Source of the DNA: Neostapfia colusana
Lineage: Eukaryota; Streptophyta; Magnoliopsida; Poales; Poaceae
NCBI GenBank assembly: GCA_030760725.1
Contig: JASWHV010000001.1
Coordinates: forward strand, 26,719,928 to 26,783,927
DNA length: 64,000 bases
Reading direction: 5' to 3'
The position numbers and the translations under genes were made by a program. Positions 10,340 to 22,087 of this stretch are shown piece after piece. How positions within the stretch are numbered: position 1 is the stretch's first letter; every line of letters begins with the position of its first letter. Below the pieces are notes generated by a model, which was not told the DNA's origin, ran no database searches, and saw nothing but the letters and a program-made list of their open reading frames with translations.

Positions 10340-13300
10340 GGTAAATAATATACTTGCTCTACTTTGTGTGCAAGAATAAATGTATCGTAGCCTCGTAGTC
10401 ATTCATTGTGTTTGACTTCCACCATGCCAAATTTATTTTGTCGTGTTCCATGATTGTTGCCAAACCAATCACAGTCAAAGAAGACGACTTTGAGTTCCTT
10501 ATTCCCGGCAAAAGTAAATTCAAGGATTTTGTTAATGATCCTATAGTTATTAGTTTCGTGTCTTTGAGAGTAGATTGCCCTCGTGACAACTCTGGTATTA
10601 CATGTTGCCGCGAGAGGAATAAGAGCTTTAAATTGAGTTGTACGAAATCAAAACCTATTGATGTTATATCAAACATAGCTTCTAAATTTAACCGATCCAT
10701 TGGATAGTTGTCGCGAGTCTTTATGGACATCAGGCTCTTTCACGCACTGTCCAAAATATGAAGTTACAAGAATACTTTATAATACTTATAAGTTATAAGA
10801 ATACTTTATAAATACTCGTAAGTTAACGAGAAAGCGTTACATATTCTCGGAACAAGGAAAGGAAATTAGGTTGTCCATTTGTTCCGTCTCGTCGCATCGT
10901 TTCTACTTGTTTGCTCGTAGGTTGATGGCTATGTGTTAAATTTTGCTTGTGGAACTCGCTGGACGAAAAAAACTTTGATGAATATAAATGTTGCATAATA
11001 TGTCGATAAGCATCAATGTTAGGACAAAAACTCGAAATATGTGTTCATCCCATCTATATTAGCATACATGTAGAGAAAAGCAGCCGTTCTTTCATCTGTT
11101 GTATAATTGTAGCTCCGTCTACCACCAACAGTAGTGCCCTCGTTATAAAAATAGAGAGATCGCTGCAGGGTGGATGCTCATCCATATTGTATCGCTTCGC
11201 CGAAGTATTTACATTGTGTTCCTCTACAAAATAAACACTTGAAAAGTATCCCAGTTCCTTAAGAGTAAATGCTTTGGCGATGCATCCTTCCACCCTTGTC
11301 TGCTTGCCAACCATTGGCTTAAGATATCTAAGTGCTCTTTAATTATGATACATCTATGTATATTGCATAGGACCGCCCACTTTAGCCTCAAATATAAGAT
11401 GGATAAGGAGATGTTGCATTGGATTGAAAAACCTGGAGAATTTTTTTTCATCTTACATAATAGTAGCGGTATATCCTTCTCTAACTTATTCACATCATAT
11501 CTACCATGATTCCTTTAGCACAGAGCTGTCCATAGAAGTAGCTAAGCTCGGCTAACACCTTCCACACCGCATCATCAAAATAGCCGTGAAACATAATAGG
11601 TAGGAGTCTTTGCATGATTATGTGATAATGGCTTTTCAACCCAGTGAGCTTTCCCGTCTTCACATTCATGGCTCGTTTCATACTAGCCACATAACCATTT
11701 GGGAATTTCAATCTTTTCAACCATTTCATGACTTCATTCTTTTCTTTAGATCGAAGACATAAAGAAGCACGTGGCTTACCACGACTTTCGGAGAGCTCAA
11801 GAGTTGGACGGTTACAAAGCTCTGCCAGATCCTTTCGAGCCTTTATATTGTCTTTTGTTTTGCCCATCATATCCATGCATGTGCTTATTATACATTCGTC
11901 CATGTTACACTCTTGATGTATAACATCAATGTTGTGCATTAAAATCAAGGACTTCACATACGGTAGCTCCCATATTCCACATATATGAGTCCAATTGTGT
12001 TTCTCTCCGTAACCTATAAAATATCCAGGACGACTTTTATCTGCCACCAGTTTGTCCAACATATAAGAAATTTCTGACCCGTTTTGACGTTTTGGTGGTC
12101 CTTTTGTTACAATTGTGTCCTTTCTGAAGACATTTTTTTGTTGTCAAAACACGTGATTTTGAGGCATCTAACGTCTATGACAATCGAAGTAGCATATATT
12201 GCCTCCATGAGTAATTCGAAAGCAATCCATGTCCAAAGCACATGTTGGGTATGTCAAACGACCGTGAGTGCTCCATCCAGAAAATGTACCGTATGTTGGA
12301 AAATTATGGACGGACCATAAGTAAGCAATCTGTAGGTTGAATTTCTGCTTTTTATAACAGTCATACGCTTCGACTCTTGTCCATAACATTTTTAGTTCTT
12401 TAATCAACGGTTTCAACATCACGTTTAGACGTGGGCCAGGATGATCCGGTCCAGGTACGATGAGGCAAAGAAACATGAATTCATACTTCATATAAAGAGA
12501 TGGTGGTAGGTTGTATGGAATAACAGAAACGGGCCAACACGAGTATGGTGTGACGTTTGTACTACATGGCGAGAAGCCATCTATCGTTAACCCGATGCAA
12601 ACATCTCTCGCATCACTGGCAATGTTTGGATCGAAGCGGTCTAGTGCCTTCCATGCCTCAACATTGGATAGGTGTGTCATGACTCCATTGTTCTGACGTA
12701 CACCTTCTTTATGCCATCTTATATGTATGGCTGTTCTTTTTGAAATAAACAACCGCTTCAATCCGGATGTCAGAGGTAAGTAACGAAGTTGCTTATGTGC
12801 GACTTCTATCATCACATTATCAGCATCATCGTTAACAACTTCGACAAACATCGATTTACCATATTTTAAGCACTTGTTCTCCTTCGCATGCTGTTACCAA
12901 GAAAACATACAGATAAATCTTCTTATATTTCATACCGAGATCAGACAATAATTTCTTCGACTGATACATATCTTTAGACACTTTGTGGGATTGTGAAAGG
13001 ATATCGCTGACAAATTTGATATATTACGTCATTGTAATAGTTGTTGAAAAAGAAGTATATAGACTTAATTGCCTAAGTTTGGTGATGAACGTAAGGAGAA
13101 GTCACTTCTATGTGTTTATGAAGCAGCTCTTCTGAAGCCTTGAGAAGCTTCAAGAACGCTTCTAACTCCGTTGTTCGAGGATCCTCCGTAGCCTCCGGTT
13201 CAATAGCATGTAGCATCTCATCCATCCGATCAACCCCGTGTTGTCATCATCCTCTTGCACTTCTTGTACGGCTTCAGAAGCTGTCTCGCCATGAAATCTC

Positions 13301-13527
13301 CACACCTCATAATGTGACATGTAACCGTTTTGACACAAGTGTATCAAAACAATCATTTTATGGAACCACTTTGTGTTTCGGCATTTTGTATATGGGCACA
13401 ACACCTTATCGATCGTAGACAATGAAAAATCTTGATCTACAAAAGCATTTGTCTTTGCAAACCATTCATCTCAGTGACCACCTTTCTTGTCCCAGCCAGT
13501 ATACATCCAACTATGGTACTCACCCAT
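10340..13527 (-). pseudogene. TNPD / tnp2-family CACTA transposase gene, degenerate
   Basis: Begins at ATG 13525-13527 (MGEYHSWMYTGWDKKGGH). The N-terminus is the transposase-associated zinc domain with CPYTKCRNTKWF and an HLCQNGYMSHYEVWRFHGE run. A tnp2 core follows: 12851-12168 has FISKRTAIHIRWHKEGVRQ, KALDRFDPNIASDARDVCIG and DGFSP; 12062-11490 has KSHYHIIMQRLLPIMF. A DUF4218-like part (11493-11054) includes ARVEGC-, AFTLKE- and SSVYFVEEHNV-like blocks, and a DUF4216-like tail lies at about 10730-10340. A TGA stop after GGH in the first exon and several frame changes show decay. The product would cut the element ends. Exon limits are not fully resolved. Confidence 0.78.
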
Positions 13528-13559
13528 GTTTTGAGTCTATAGATTAAAGATAGGGAAAA

Positions 13560-14157
13560 TATAATTATTTTATACTTTACTGTATGTCACGACCCTACTT
13601 CTATTGGGACGGATCGGTCCTAAACCCACCCAAGAGTGACCAAGAGGAACGTGCTTCTCACGAAACACCAGGTCTGAATCCAGACGAAATTTCAGCAACA
13701 TAACCTTGTTGTTCTCCAACTGCACACCTGATAATAGTGCAGCGGAGAACATCAGGGTTACGCTATCAAAATCATGTCCAGATTTAGACCACGTCTCGTC
13801 ATACGCACGCCCCCTCGGTCACTCCCAGGCTGTCCAAAAAGGGACAGTTCCGAACCTACCTGGCTCACATACGTAACTCATATTAGATGGGCCAGTTCGT
13901 AATGGGTGATGCATATTCTAACGGTTTACATTGCTCATTCATTTTTGATTAATTATGAGGAAAGAATGAAAGAGAGAGAAAGAGAGATAGAGAGAGAGAG
14001 AGCGGGGGAAGAACAGGGGTGACCGTCAACGCGTGGGTCTGCGTCCATGCGATCCAATCCTTCGGCATGTCCATGGTCTCAAGAACAGCGGGAGAAGGAC
14101 GAAGCCAAAGCCCGCTGGCCTTTCAGGGGCTCAGGCACCGGACGCTCGGGTCGTTGG
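13560..14157 (-). other. 5' leader of the CACTA transposase gene with GA microsatellite
   Basis: The region from about 13570 to 13880 is an inverted match to 60470-60780, which precedes TNPD in the CACTA element at 59477. Shared landmarks are a GTCCCTTTTTGGACAGCC block, a GTTGGAGAAC block and a CACTCTTGG/CTTAGGTGGGTTTAGGA block. It is therefore a conserved family leader, likely promoter or 5' untranslated sequence. A (GA)n tract lies at about 13968-14005. The Tekay-type element inserted at its right end. Confidence 0.65.
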
Positions 14158-14299
14158 TGTGACACCCTCGCCTCGGGTGTCAGCATATGTTCATGTTCTA
14201 TGAATAGGAAACATTTTAATGAAAAATAGGAACAGAGAGAATTATCAAAAGGATAGCCAATCCAGCTCTCAGAAAGCGCCGAAGACAACTTACCGCGGC

Positions 14300-14830
14300 C
14301 GCTGGCCACGTGGCGTGATCGGAGCTCATCCCTGCGAAGTGGGGAGAGGCCGCCGCCAAGCTGGCTACGTGGCAGGCTCGGGGCTCACCCCCGCAATTGG
14401 AAAGAGGTCCGACCCTGTGGGACACGTGTTGTCCACGGAGCTAGCCTCTGCGGAAGAAGCAAAGACATTTCCTTTTTTAGGGACGCATGTCACCTTCGGA
14501 GCTAGTCCTCGCGGAAATCAAAGGACCAATCGCACGGGGTACGTGTTGATCTCGGAGCTCATCTCCGGGAGGTCCGGTTCTATCGAACACTTGTCGCCAC
14601 CGGAGCTTATCTCCAGGAGGTCCGTCACTGCTGGACACGTGTCAACCTCGGAGCCCGTCCCTGAGGAAAGAAGAGAGGAAAGACTGGCGCCGACACGTGG
14701 CGTGTGCGGAGCTCACCTCCGAAGAAGAGGGAGGTCTCGCTATTTTGACACGCGGCACAACCGGAGCTCGTCTCTGCGGGAAAGGAGATACCAGGCCCCG
14801 AAGGACACGTGGAGTTTCCGGAGCTCATCA
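14300..14830 (+). promoter_or_regulatory. U3 array of ~55-bp G-box monomers in the Tekay-type LTR
   Basis: CACGTG or close variants occur near 14309, 14366, 14420, 14485, 14539, 14588, 14635, 14694, 14749 and 14803, at about 47-65-base spacing. Each is followed by a CGGAGCTC-like block and a TCTCCGxGGAGG-like block. The array lies some 200-700 bases before the TATA box. Equivalent arrays are in the 3' LTR (about 22230-22745) and, reversed, at about 38110-38650. Candidate binding site for plant bZIP or bHLH factors; function is inferred from the core only. Confidence 0.75.
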
Positions 14831-15000
14831 CCGCGGAGGTAACGAGTTCTAGGGCGGTTTTTACGTGTAAAGATACCGGTACGCAACAGAAACCGATCTA
14901 AATTCCACGATGTTACTAAAGATAAGACGTAGGATCCAACAAAGATCTGAATAAGACTCTTACTCGGGATACAATCAGATTAGGACTCTTCTCTTCCCGA

Positions 15001-15009
15001 TTATAAATA
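15001..15009 (+). promoter_or_regulatory. TATA box of the Tekay-type 5' LTR
   Basis: TTATAAATA is present in the same relative place in the 3' LTR (about 22888) and, reversed, in the copy at about 37945. It is the only good TATA-like site downstream of the G-box array. Confidence 0.6.
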
Positions 15010-17182
15010 GAACCCAAAACCTCTGGCCGAAACCATGAACTCATTTTCAACTCCTGAGCCGACGACTTAGAGCCCTAGCCCTAACTCACCGAGTAAACCA
15101 TCGCCGAAGCGTGACAAGGGAGATCATTGGAGGAGAACCGAGCGGTCTGAAGAGGACCTCGAAGTCAAGAAGAACGTGAGGTAGGACTTCAATACCACCT
15201 TACGACATCATTGTGTTCTTTTCTCTGCATCTGTTCTTAGATTCCTTTCGAACAGAAGCCTTCTCATGGATAGATCACTTGCTGATCATGTTGATCTAAA
15301 GACAAGATCATCGCCACATCCACCTTTGATCCGAACACCTCTGTCCATACAAGCCATGCAATAACACATACGGATCAATCTAATAAAACTAATCATGAGA
15401 TAGCATGCATATGCATCATCGCATTTAGTTTAAGGTTTGTGCATGATATAGATTGCCGTGAATCTTGTATGCGCGTGATCCTACCTAGCAGGACAAGCTC
15501 AGGGAGCTGTCTACGACGAACTGCAGCAACCAGGTTTTGAGATCCAAGAACCTCCGGAACCGCAAGAACAAGGCAAGTGCTCCTTGACCATGTTGATCCT
15601 ATGTTTTGGGTAAAACTATTTTGTTTTGGGAAAAGGTATGCGTGCTGAGTCAAACATGATGGGAAACCCTTTTATAGGAGTTTACTAGTTTTGGATAAAC
15701 CACCCTTGTCGCCTGGGAAGTCTATGATTCGGGTATGGTTTTTGCTTTATGCTTCGCTGAGTCCATGGGATTGGGAAGCGAGATAGATGTGTCTAGCTAA
15801 CTGCACTCGTAATGATCATAAGAAACTGATGTTAATAATGGACATGGATCGGAGGGAGATATAGGCAAGCCTGGGTTTGTGAATGAGGTAGCATGAGACG
15901 GTGGTTTTACTTGCCCCAGATCTAAGGACCGGTTCATGCATGCACATGCCAGGATAAAAGTGCCACCACAAGGCCAAATATGGGTGCGGCTTAGCTGAGT
16001 AATTAGGTATGTTGCTAGAGTGTTATGGACTGTGGAAGGCGCGGGGAATGGGAGTCGAGTGAGGACTGCCCTGGGAACCGCATGACACAAGAGGGGGCCC
16101 GTGGGTGGGAGAATTGGAGATTCTAGCCTGCCGGTGAAACCTTAGTGAGTCCATACATCTAGTAACCCCTTTGTAAAGGCTATTTTGTGATCTCTTGACC
16201 ATACGCCGACGGATGTGTACTGGTATAATGGAGGTTCTGCAGTCGCCGACGGGTGACGAAATCACAAACTTGTGGGTAAAGAGGTGCAAACTCTGCAGAG
16301 TCTAAAACTATCATGATAGCCGAGCTTACGGTCACGAGCACCTGGCTAAACTGCCATGATTAGTTGGGATGGATATTGGGAAGGTTTTTGGTTATGGTTA
16401 TTGGTTTGGTTATGGTTTGGTTTGGGACTGTTAAGTCCGGGTGATAAGATGGTTGCATGACTGTGGAGTCATGGCAACGAGTTTGGTCTCAGTGTGAGAC
16501 AAGGTTGATTTATGAGATGAGATGGTAGCGAATACGGGAAGGTATTCGTGAGATGGTAGCGAATACGAGGAGGTATTCGTGAGTATGAATAAAGGATTGG
16601 TTAATGTTCGGATGGAACACGGGAAGTGATGGAGGTATGTTGGTAATTTAATACATACTGGGATTACATCTAATGTTAAGTTGCTGTTTTATCATGGTTT
16701 TTATAAATCTGCTTTTTCTGCAAATAAGCCCTTTTATACCTACCTTGTTTATGAGCTGCATATCATGTGTTTTCCCGCACTTGCTGAGTACATCATTGTA
16801 CTCAAACTTGCATTATTACTTCATCATCAGCAACAGGAGAAGCCTACTATGAAGACCAAGTGGAGCATTATGGCGCGTGATCTGTTCTCAACCTTGCCTG
16901 TGGAAGGAGTAGAGATGGAGCCACTACTGCTTAGTTTTGCTTCCGCATTAGTTTTGCTTCCGCTTTAGAATAAAGACTTCCGCTGCGTAGAAATAAAGAC
17001 TTCCGCTGTGAGCATGAGTCCAAGACTCATGAGACATTGTAATAAACCATGTTATTCGTGGATATATATATTCTGAATTCAGTTTGTGGAACGTATGTGT
17101 ATGTGTGATGAACATCCTGGGCACACATATGCATTAGTTCTAGGTTCCGTGGTTTTCCCACAGAATTGAGGGCGTCACAGAT

Positions 17183-17195
17183 TGGTATCAGAGCC
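17183..17195 (+). other. Primer binding site (initiator methionine tRNA)
   Basis: TGGTATCAGAGCC lies three bases after the 5' LTR. It is the canonical plant primer site complementary to the 3' end of initiator tRNA-Met. Confidence 0.92.
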
Positions 17196-17626
17196 ACGAG
17201 TTGACAGTAGGTCACACGCCTAGATAGAAACCTTAGATTGATAATAGAGCTACGGGTTAACAGTAAGTTACACCCCTAATTAGGAGTCACAGGTAGCTAA
17301 GCCACGCTGACCGAAGGAAGCGTCTTAGAGTGAATAGCTTAGATTGGCCTTTAAACCCACCTTGACATACGAAGCCATACTTGAATAGGAGTTGTGTGGG
17401 CCCTTGTGATGATTATCTGTGATTGTGTGCTTAGTGTGAGTTGTGGGACGTCTCAAAACGTTGTCAATATCCACACGTAAGAAGAAAGAGGTGTGAAATG
17501 TCTCGACACTTGCTCACATCCTCATATGGGCTAATATATACAAAGTCCAACCCACCTTGATGCATATAGTTGGAGGGAATCTACCTAACCTTCTAACATC
17601 CTATTCTACTTCAATCTCTCTCACAG

Positions 17627-18720
17627 ATGGTGAGAGGAAACGCCAGCCGAAGGAACGTCCAGGAGGATGACCACGAGGAAGTTCCTGCTAACCCCGGAGC
17701 TGGTGAAAACCACCTGGAACGGCTGCTGGCTATGCAAAACCAGCTTATGCAAACCATGATCCAAACTTTGGGTCAGTTGCAGGCCAACCAAAACCCCATT
17801 CCGGCACCGCCGCCACCACCACCGCCGGCTCATAACAGGTTGGGAGAGTTCATGAGGACTCGACCATCCACCTTTTCTCAAGCTAGTGATCCCATGGAGG
17901 CCGATGATTGCTTAAAATCCATGGAGAAAAAGATTGCCATTGTTCAGTGCAATGACCGAGAGAAGGTTCTCTTCGCGTCGCACCAACTTACAGGAGCCGC
18001 TGCCCATGCCAACCCGGAAAGGATCACTTGGACTGAGTTCAAGGAAAGTTTCCGCTCTCAATACATCCTTGTTGGTGTAATGATGCTCAAGAGGCAGGAG
18101 TTTGAAGGTCTTCGCCAAGTAAAGAAGAGTGTGAACGAGTATCTCAACAAGTTCATACAACTGTCCTGGTACGCCCCCGAAGATGTCAACTCAGACCAGA
18201 GGAAGCAGCACCTGTTCATGAGAGGGTTGAACAATGAGATCCAGGTTCAACTCCTCAACAATGACTACGTAAGCTTCCAGAAGCTGGTTGACAAGGCTAT
18301 TGTGGTTGAAAACAAGATCCGAGAGATCGAGCGAGAGTGCAAGAGGAAGATGCCATACCAGCCCGAAGGGAGCAACATACGACCTAGGTACATGCCCCCT
18401 GCACCGCAGTATGGATCAACCACACCTGCATACCGCCCTGGTCAGCCACTACAGCAACAATTCGTTGCACCGGCACCTCGCGTGCCCATGCCTCCTGCGC
18501 CCTGACCTAACAATGGCGCCCCTGTTCAAAACCCCCGCCCCAACGTACCTGCTGCCGTAGGCAACAGGGCATGCTTTGCATGCGGGGAAGTAGGACACTT
18601 CGCAAACCAGTGCCCGAGGAGAGGCCCTGGACAGCAAGGAAACGTGCCCAAGCAGAACCCGCGACCGAACGGAAGAGACAATCAAGGGAACCGTGGACAG
18701 CAGACCTATGCTCGTGGCCA
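17627..18720 (+). pseudogene. Tekay-type gag with zinc knuckle, stop-interrupted
   Basis: Starts MVRGNASRRN. It has a proline run (about residues 65-72), the retrotransposon gag core (FKESFRSQYI, NEYLNKFIQL, LFMRGLNNEIQ) and a CCHC knuckle CFACGEVGHFANQC near 18572-18613. A TGA at 18503-18505 breaks the frame before the knuckle; the copy at 32870 has CAG there. Compared with the copy at 34766-35386, the WWDAL block is also missing after the GAAA residues. Gag packages the element RNA into cytoplasmic particles. Confidence 0.88.
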
Positions 18721-21700
18721 CGTGAACCATATTACTGCTGAGGAAGCACAACAGGCTGAGGACGTCTCAATTGGTATGTTCCTTGCCAACTCCAGCCTAG
18801 CCACCATTTTATTTGATTCCGGAGCATCACATTCCTTCATATCATCCAAATATGTTGCCAAACATCATCTACCCGTACCCCACTTAGAATGTGCTATGTT
18901 AGTTAATTCTCCCGGAGGAGAAATGAGGACTAATATAGTATGTCCTAAAGTAAGCCTTAAAATAAGGGGGGTAGACTTCCTTGCCAACCTTATTGTCTTG
19001 GACTCCCACAGGATTGACATCATACTCGGAATGGATTGGCTAAGCAAGCACAATGGAGTAATCCAATGTGCTGAAAGGAGCGTGCAGTTGACAAACGAGC
19101 ACGGTATTCGTGTCAAGTTTGAGTCAGACAAGAAAACAACCGAACGGGCAAATTTGAACCACGTCAAAGGAGCCACATTGGACAGCATTCTAGTGGTTCA
19201 GGAATTTTCGGACGTGTTCCCGGAAGAGCTTCCAGGTATGCCACCTGACCGGGACATCGAGTTTACCATAGATTTGGTACCCGGAACTGCACCCATAGCC
19301 AAGAGACCCTATAGGATGCCCGTCAACGAGCTAGTTGAACTCAAGAAGCAAATTCAAGAACAGTTGGAGAAGGGTTTTACCGTCCAAGATCGTCACCATG
19401 GGGAGCTCTGGTACTCTTCGTGGACAAGAAGGATGGGACCCAAAGAATGTGCGTGGACTACAGGTCTCTCAACGAGGTGACAATCAAGAATAAATACCCT
19501 CTGCCCCGTATAGAGGACCTGTTCGATCAAATGAAAGGAGCCCGAGTGTTCTCCAAGATTGATCTTCGGTCGGGATATTTCCAGCTGAAGATTAAGCCCT
19601 CTGATATACCCAAGACAGCCTTTCGGACACGGCATGGTTCGTATGAATATAGCGTCATGTCTTTTGGGTTAACAAATGCACCCGCATACTTCATGTACCT
19701 TATGAACAAGGTTTTCATGGAGTATTTGGACAAGTTCGTCGTGGGTTTCATCGATGACATTATGGTGTATTCAAAAAGTGAGGAGGAGCATGAAGAACAT
19801 CTGAGATTGACCTTGCAGAAGTTGCGTGAGCATCAATTGTATGCCAAGCTCAACAAGTGCCAATTTTGGCTAAAGGAAATATCTTTCCTAGGCCACATTA
19901 TCTCCGAGGAAGGGGTATCGGTTGATCCTGGAAAGGTGAGAGATGTTCTGAAGTGGGACCAACCAAAGAGCGTGAGGGATATTTGGAGTTTCCTTGGGAT
20001 GGCAGGATACTATCAGCGCTTCAATAAAGACTTCTCTAAAATAGCAAAACCTATGACGGAGTTGCTAATGAAGGGAAAGGTCTTTCAATGGACACAAGCC
20101 TGCCAAGAAAGTTTTGAGGAACTCAAGAAAAGGCTAACCACAGCACTAGTTCTGGTATTGCCAGACGTAAGCAAGAGCTTTGACATATACTGTGACGCAT
20201 CCAGACAGGGGCTCGGATGTGTGCTCATGCAGAAAGGATAAGTGGTAGCCTATGCCTCACGACAATTAAAGAAGCACGAGCTTAACTATCCTACGCATGA
20301 TTTGGAGTTAGCAACAGTGGTGCATGCATTGAAGATTTGGAGACATTATATCCTTGGTCATCGATGTGAGATCTATACGGACCATAAAAGCCTCAAGTAC
20401 ATATTCACACAAACGGACTTGAATTTGAGGCAACGTCGATGGTTAGAACTCATCAAGGATTATGATGTTGGAATCAACTACCAGCCCGGAAAGGCCAATG
20501 TAGTAGCTGATGCATTAAGCCGAAAGGGGGCATGTCACCAACTCACGGATCGAGAGCTACCACCCAAACTACGTAAGGAGTTCGAACGGTTACACCTCGG
20601 ATTTTTGAGCAACATGGAAATAATGGAGATCCACTCTTCATTGGAGCAAGAAATAAGAGAGGGCCAAGCAACGGACGAGGAAATCGAGGAGATCAAGGAA
20701 AGAATCCGACAAGGAATAGAAAAGGATGTCAAGGAGGATGAAAAGGGTACGCTTTGGCTAGGAAAAAGGATTTGTGTGACAAACATAAGACACCTTCACG
20801 ACATGATATTGAAGGAGGCACATGATTCACCCTATTCTATACATCCCGGAAGCACCAAAATGTACAAGGACTTGAAAACTTGCTATTGGTGGGATGGTAT
20901 GAAGAGGGATATAGCCAAAAACGTTGCCCTATGCGACACATGCCAACGGGTAAAGGCCGAACATCAAAAACCCGCTGGGGTGTTGCAACCTTTGAGAATA
21001 CCCGAATGGAAGTGGGAGGACATCAGTATGGACTTCATCGTCGGATTACCACGTACTCAGTCGGGATACGACTCCATCTGGGTCATTGTGGACCGATTGA
21101 CGAAAACCGCCCATTTTCTTCCGGTAAAGACCAGTTACAACCTTGCACAATTGGCAGAGTTGTACATGGAGCAGATCGTGTGCCGTCACGGAGTTCCGAA
21201 GAGGATAGTCTCAGATCGAGGTTCTCAGTTTACCTCTAGATTCTGGAGGAAGCTGCAGAAAGCCATGGGTACACGACTGGATTTTAGCTCCGCCTACCAC
21301 CCACAAACAGATGGACAAACCGAAAGGACAAACCAAATTTTGGAGGACATGTTGAGAGCTTGCACCTTGAAACGTGGGCGTAGTTGGGATAGGAGTTTAC
21401 CGTATGCCGAATTCTCCTATAACAACAGCTATCAAGCTAGCTTGAAGATGTCGCCTTTCGAAAGCCTTATATGGTAGACGGTGTAGAACGCCATTGTTTT
21501 GGAACGAGACCGGAGAAAACCAGGTGTTTGGACCCGAGTGCTACAAGAAGCCGAAGAGCAAGTCCAAACGGTACGGGAGAACTTAAAAGCCGCTCAGTCA
21601 CGACAGAAAGGCTATGCGGACAATAGGCGTAGGAAGTTGACCTTTGAAGTAGGAGACTTTCTATACCTTAAGGTATCGCCTATCCGAGGCCAACGACGTT

Positions 21701-22080
21701 TCAACGTCAAAGGCAAGCTAGCACCTCGCTACATCGGACCATTTAAGATTTTGGACAAGCGAGGAGAAGTAGCCTATCAACTAGAGCTACCAAACCACCT
21801 CTCCGACGTACATGACGTGTTTCATGTATCCCAACTCAAGAAGTGCTTGAGAGTACCAGAGGAACAAGTGTCAATGGGCGAGCTTGAACTTCAAGAGGAT
21901 CTGACTTACGCAGAACATTCTGTCCGAATCTTGGACGTAAAAGAAAGGTCACCCAGAACAAGGTGATTCGATGGTGCAAGGTACAATGGAGCCATCACGT
22001 CGAAGCTGAAGCCACATGGGAGCATGAAGAGGATATCAAGGCAGAATTTCCCCATCTATTTCCTACTAATGAATCTCGAG
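18721..22080 (+). pseudogene. Tekay-type pol: protease, RT, RNase H, integrase, chromodomain (broken)
   Basis: Domains in order: aspartic protease ILFDSGASHSFIS (near 18810); RT with CVDYRSLNEVT, SKIDLRSGYFQ and the active site FIDDIMVYS (near 19750); RNase H with YCDASRQGLGCVL and YTDHKSLKY; integrase with an HHCC-type finger (CDTCQRVK), the D,D35E core (DFIVGLP, IVSDRGSQF, ERTNQILEDMLRA); and a chromodomain ending TWEHEEDIKAEFPHLF. Breaks are a one-base loss near 19380, TAA at 20239-20241, a frameshift and stop near 21474 compensated near 21535, and a frameshift near 21950. The chromodomain is expected to guide integration to marked chromatin. Confidence 0.9.
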
Positions 22081-22087
22081 GGCGAGA

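Larger units (their letters stand above)
14158..17179 (+). repeat. 5' LTR of the Tekay-type element
   Basis: Begins TGTGACACCC and ends GGGCGTCACA, imperfect inverted ends. It contains a U3 array of G-box monomers (14300-14830) and a TATA box at about 15001. The open frames inside are not genes. The LTR was compared with the 3' copy and with the minus-strand copy at 35815-38792. Confidence 0.92.

Noticed and set aside
14219..14842. 207-codon frame in the Tekay LTR, repeated near 22266
   Set aside because: It lies across the G-box tandem array and upstream of the TATA box; the frame follows from the repeat period and differs between LTR copies.
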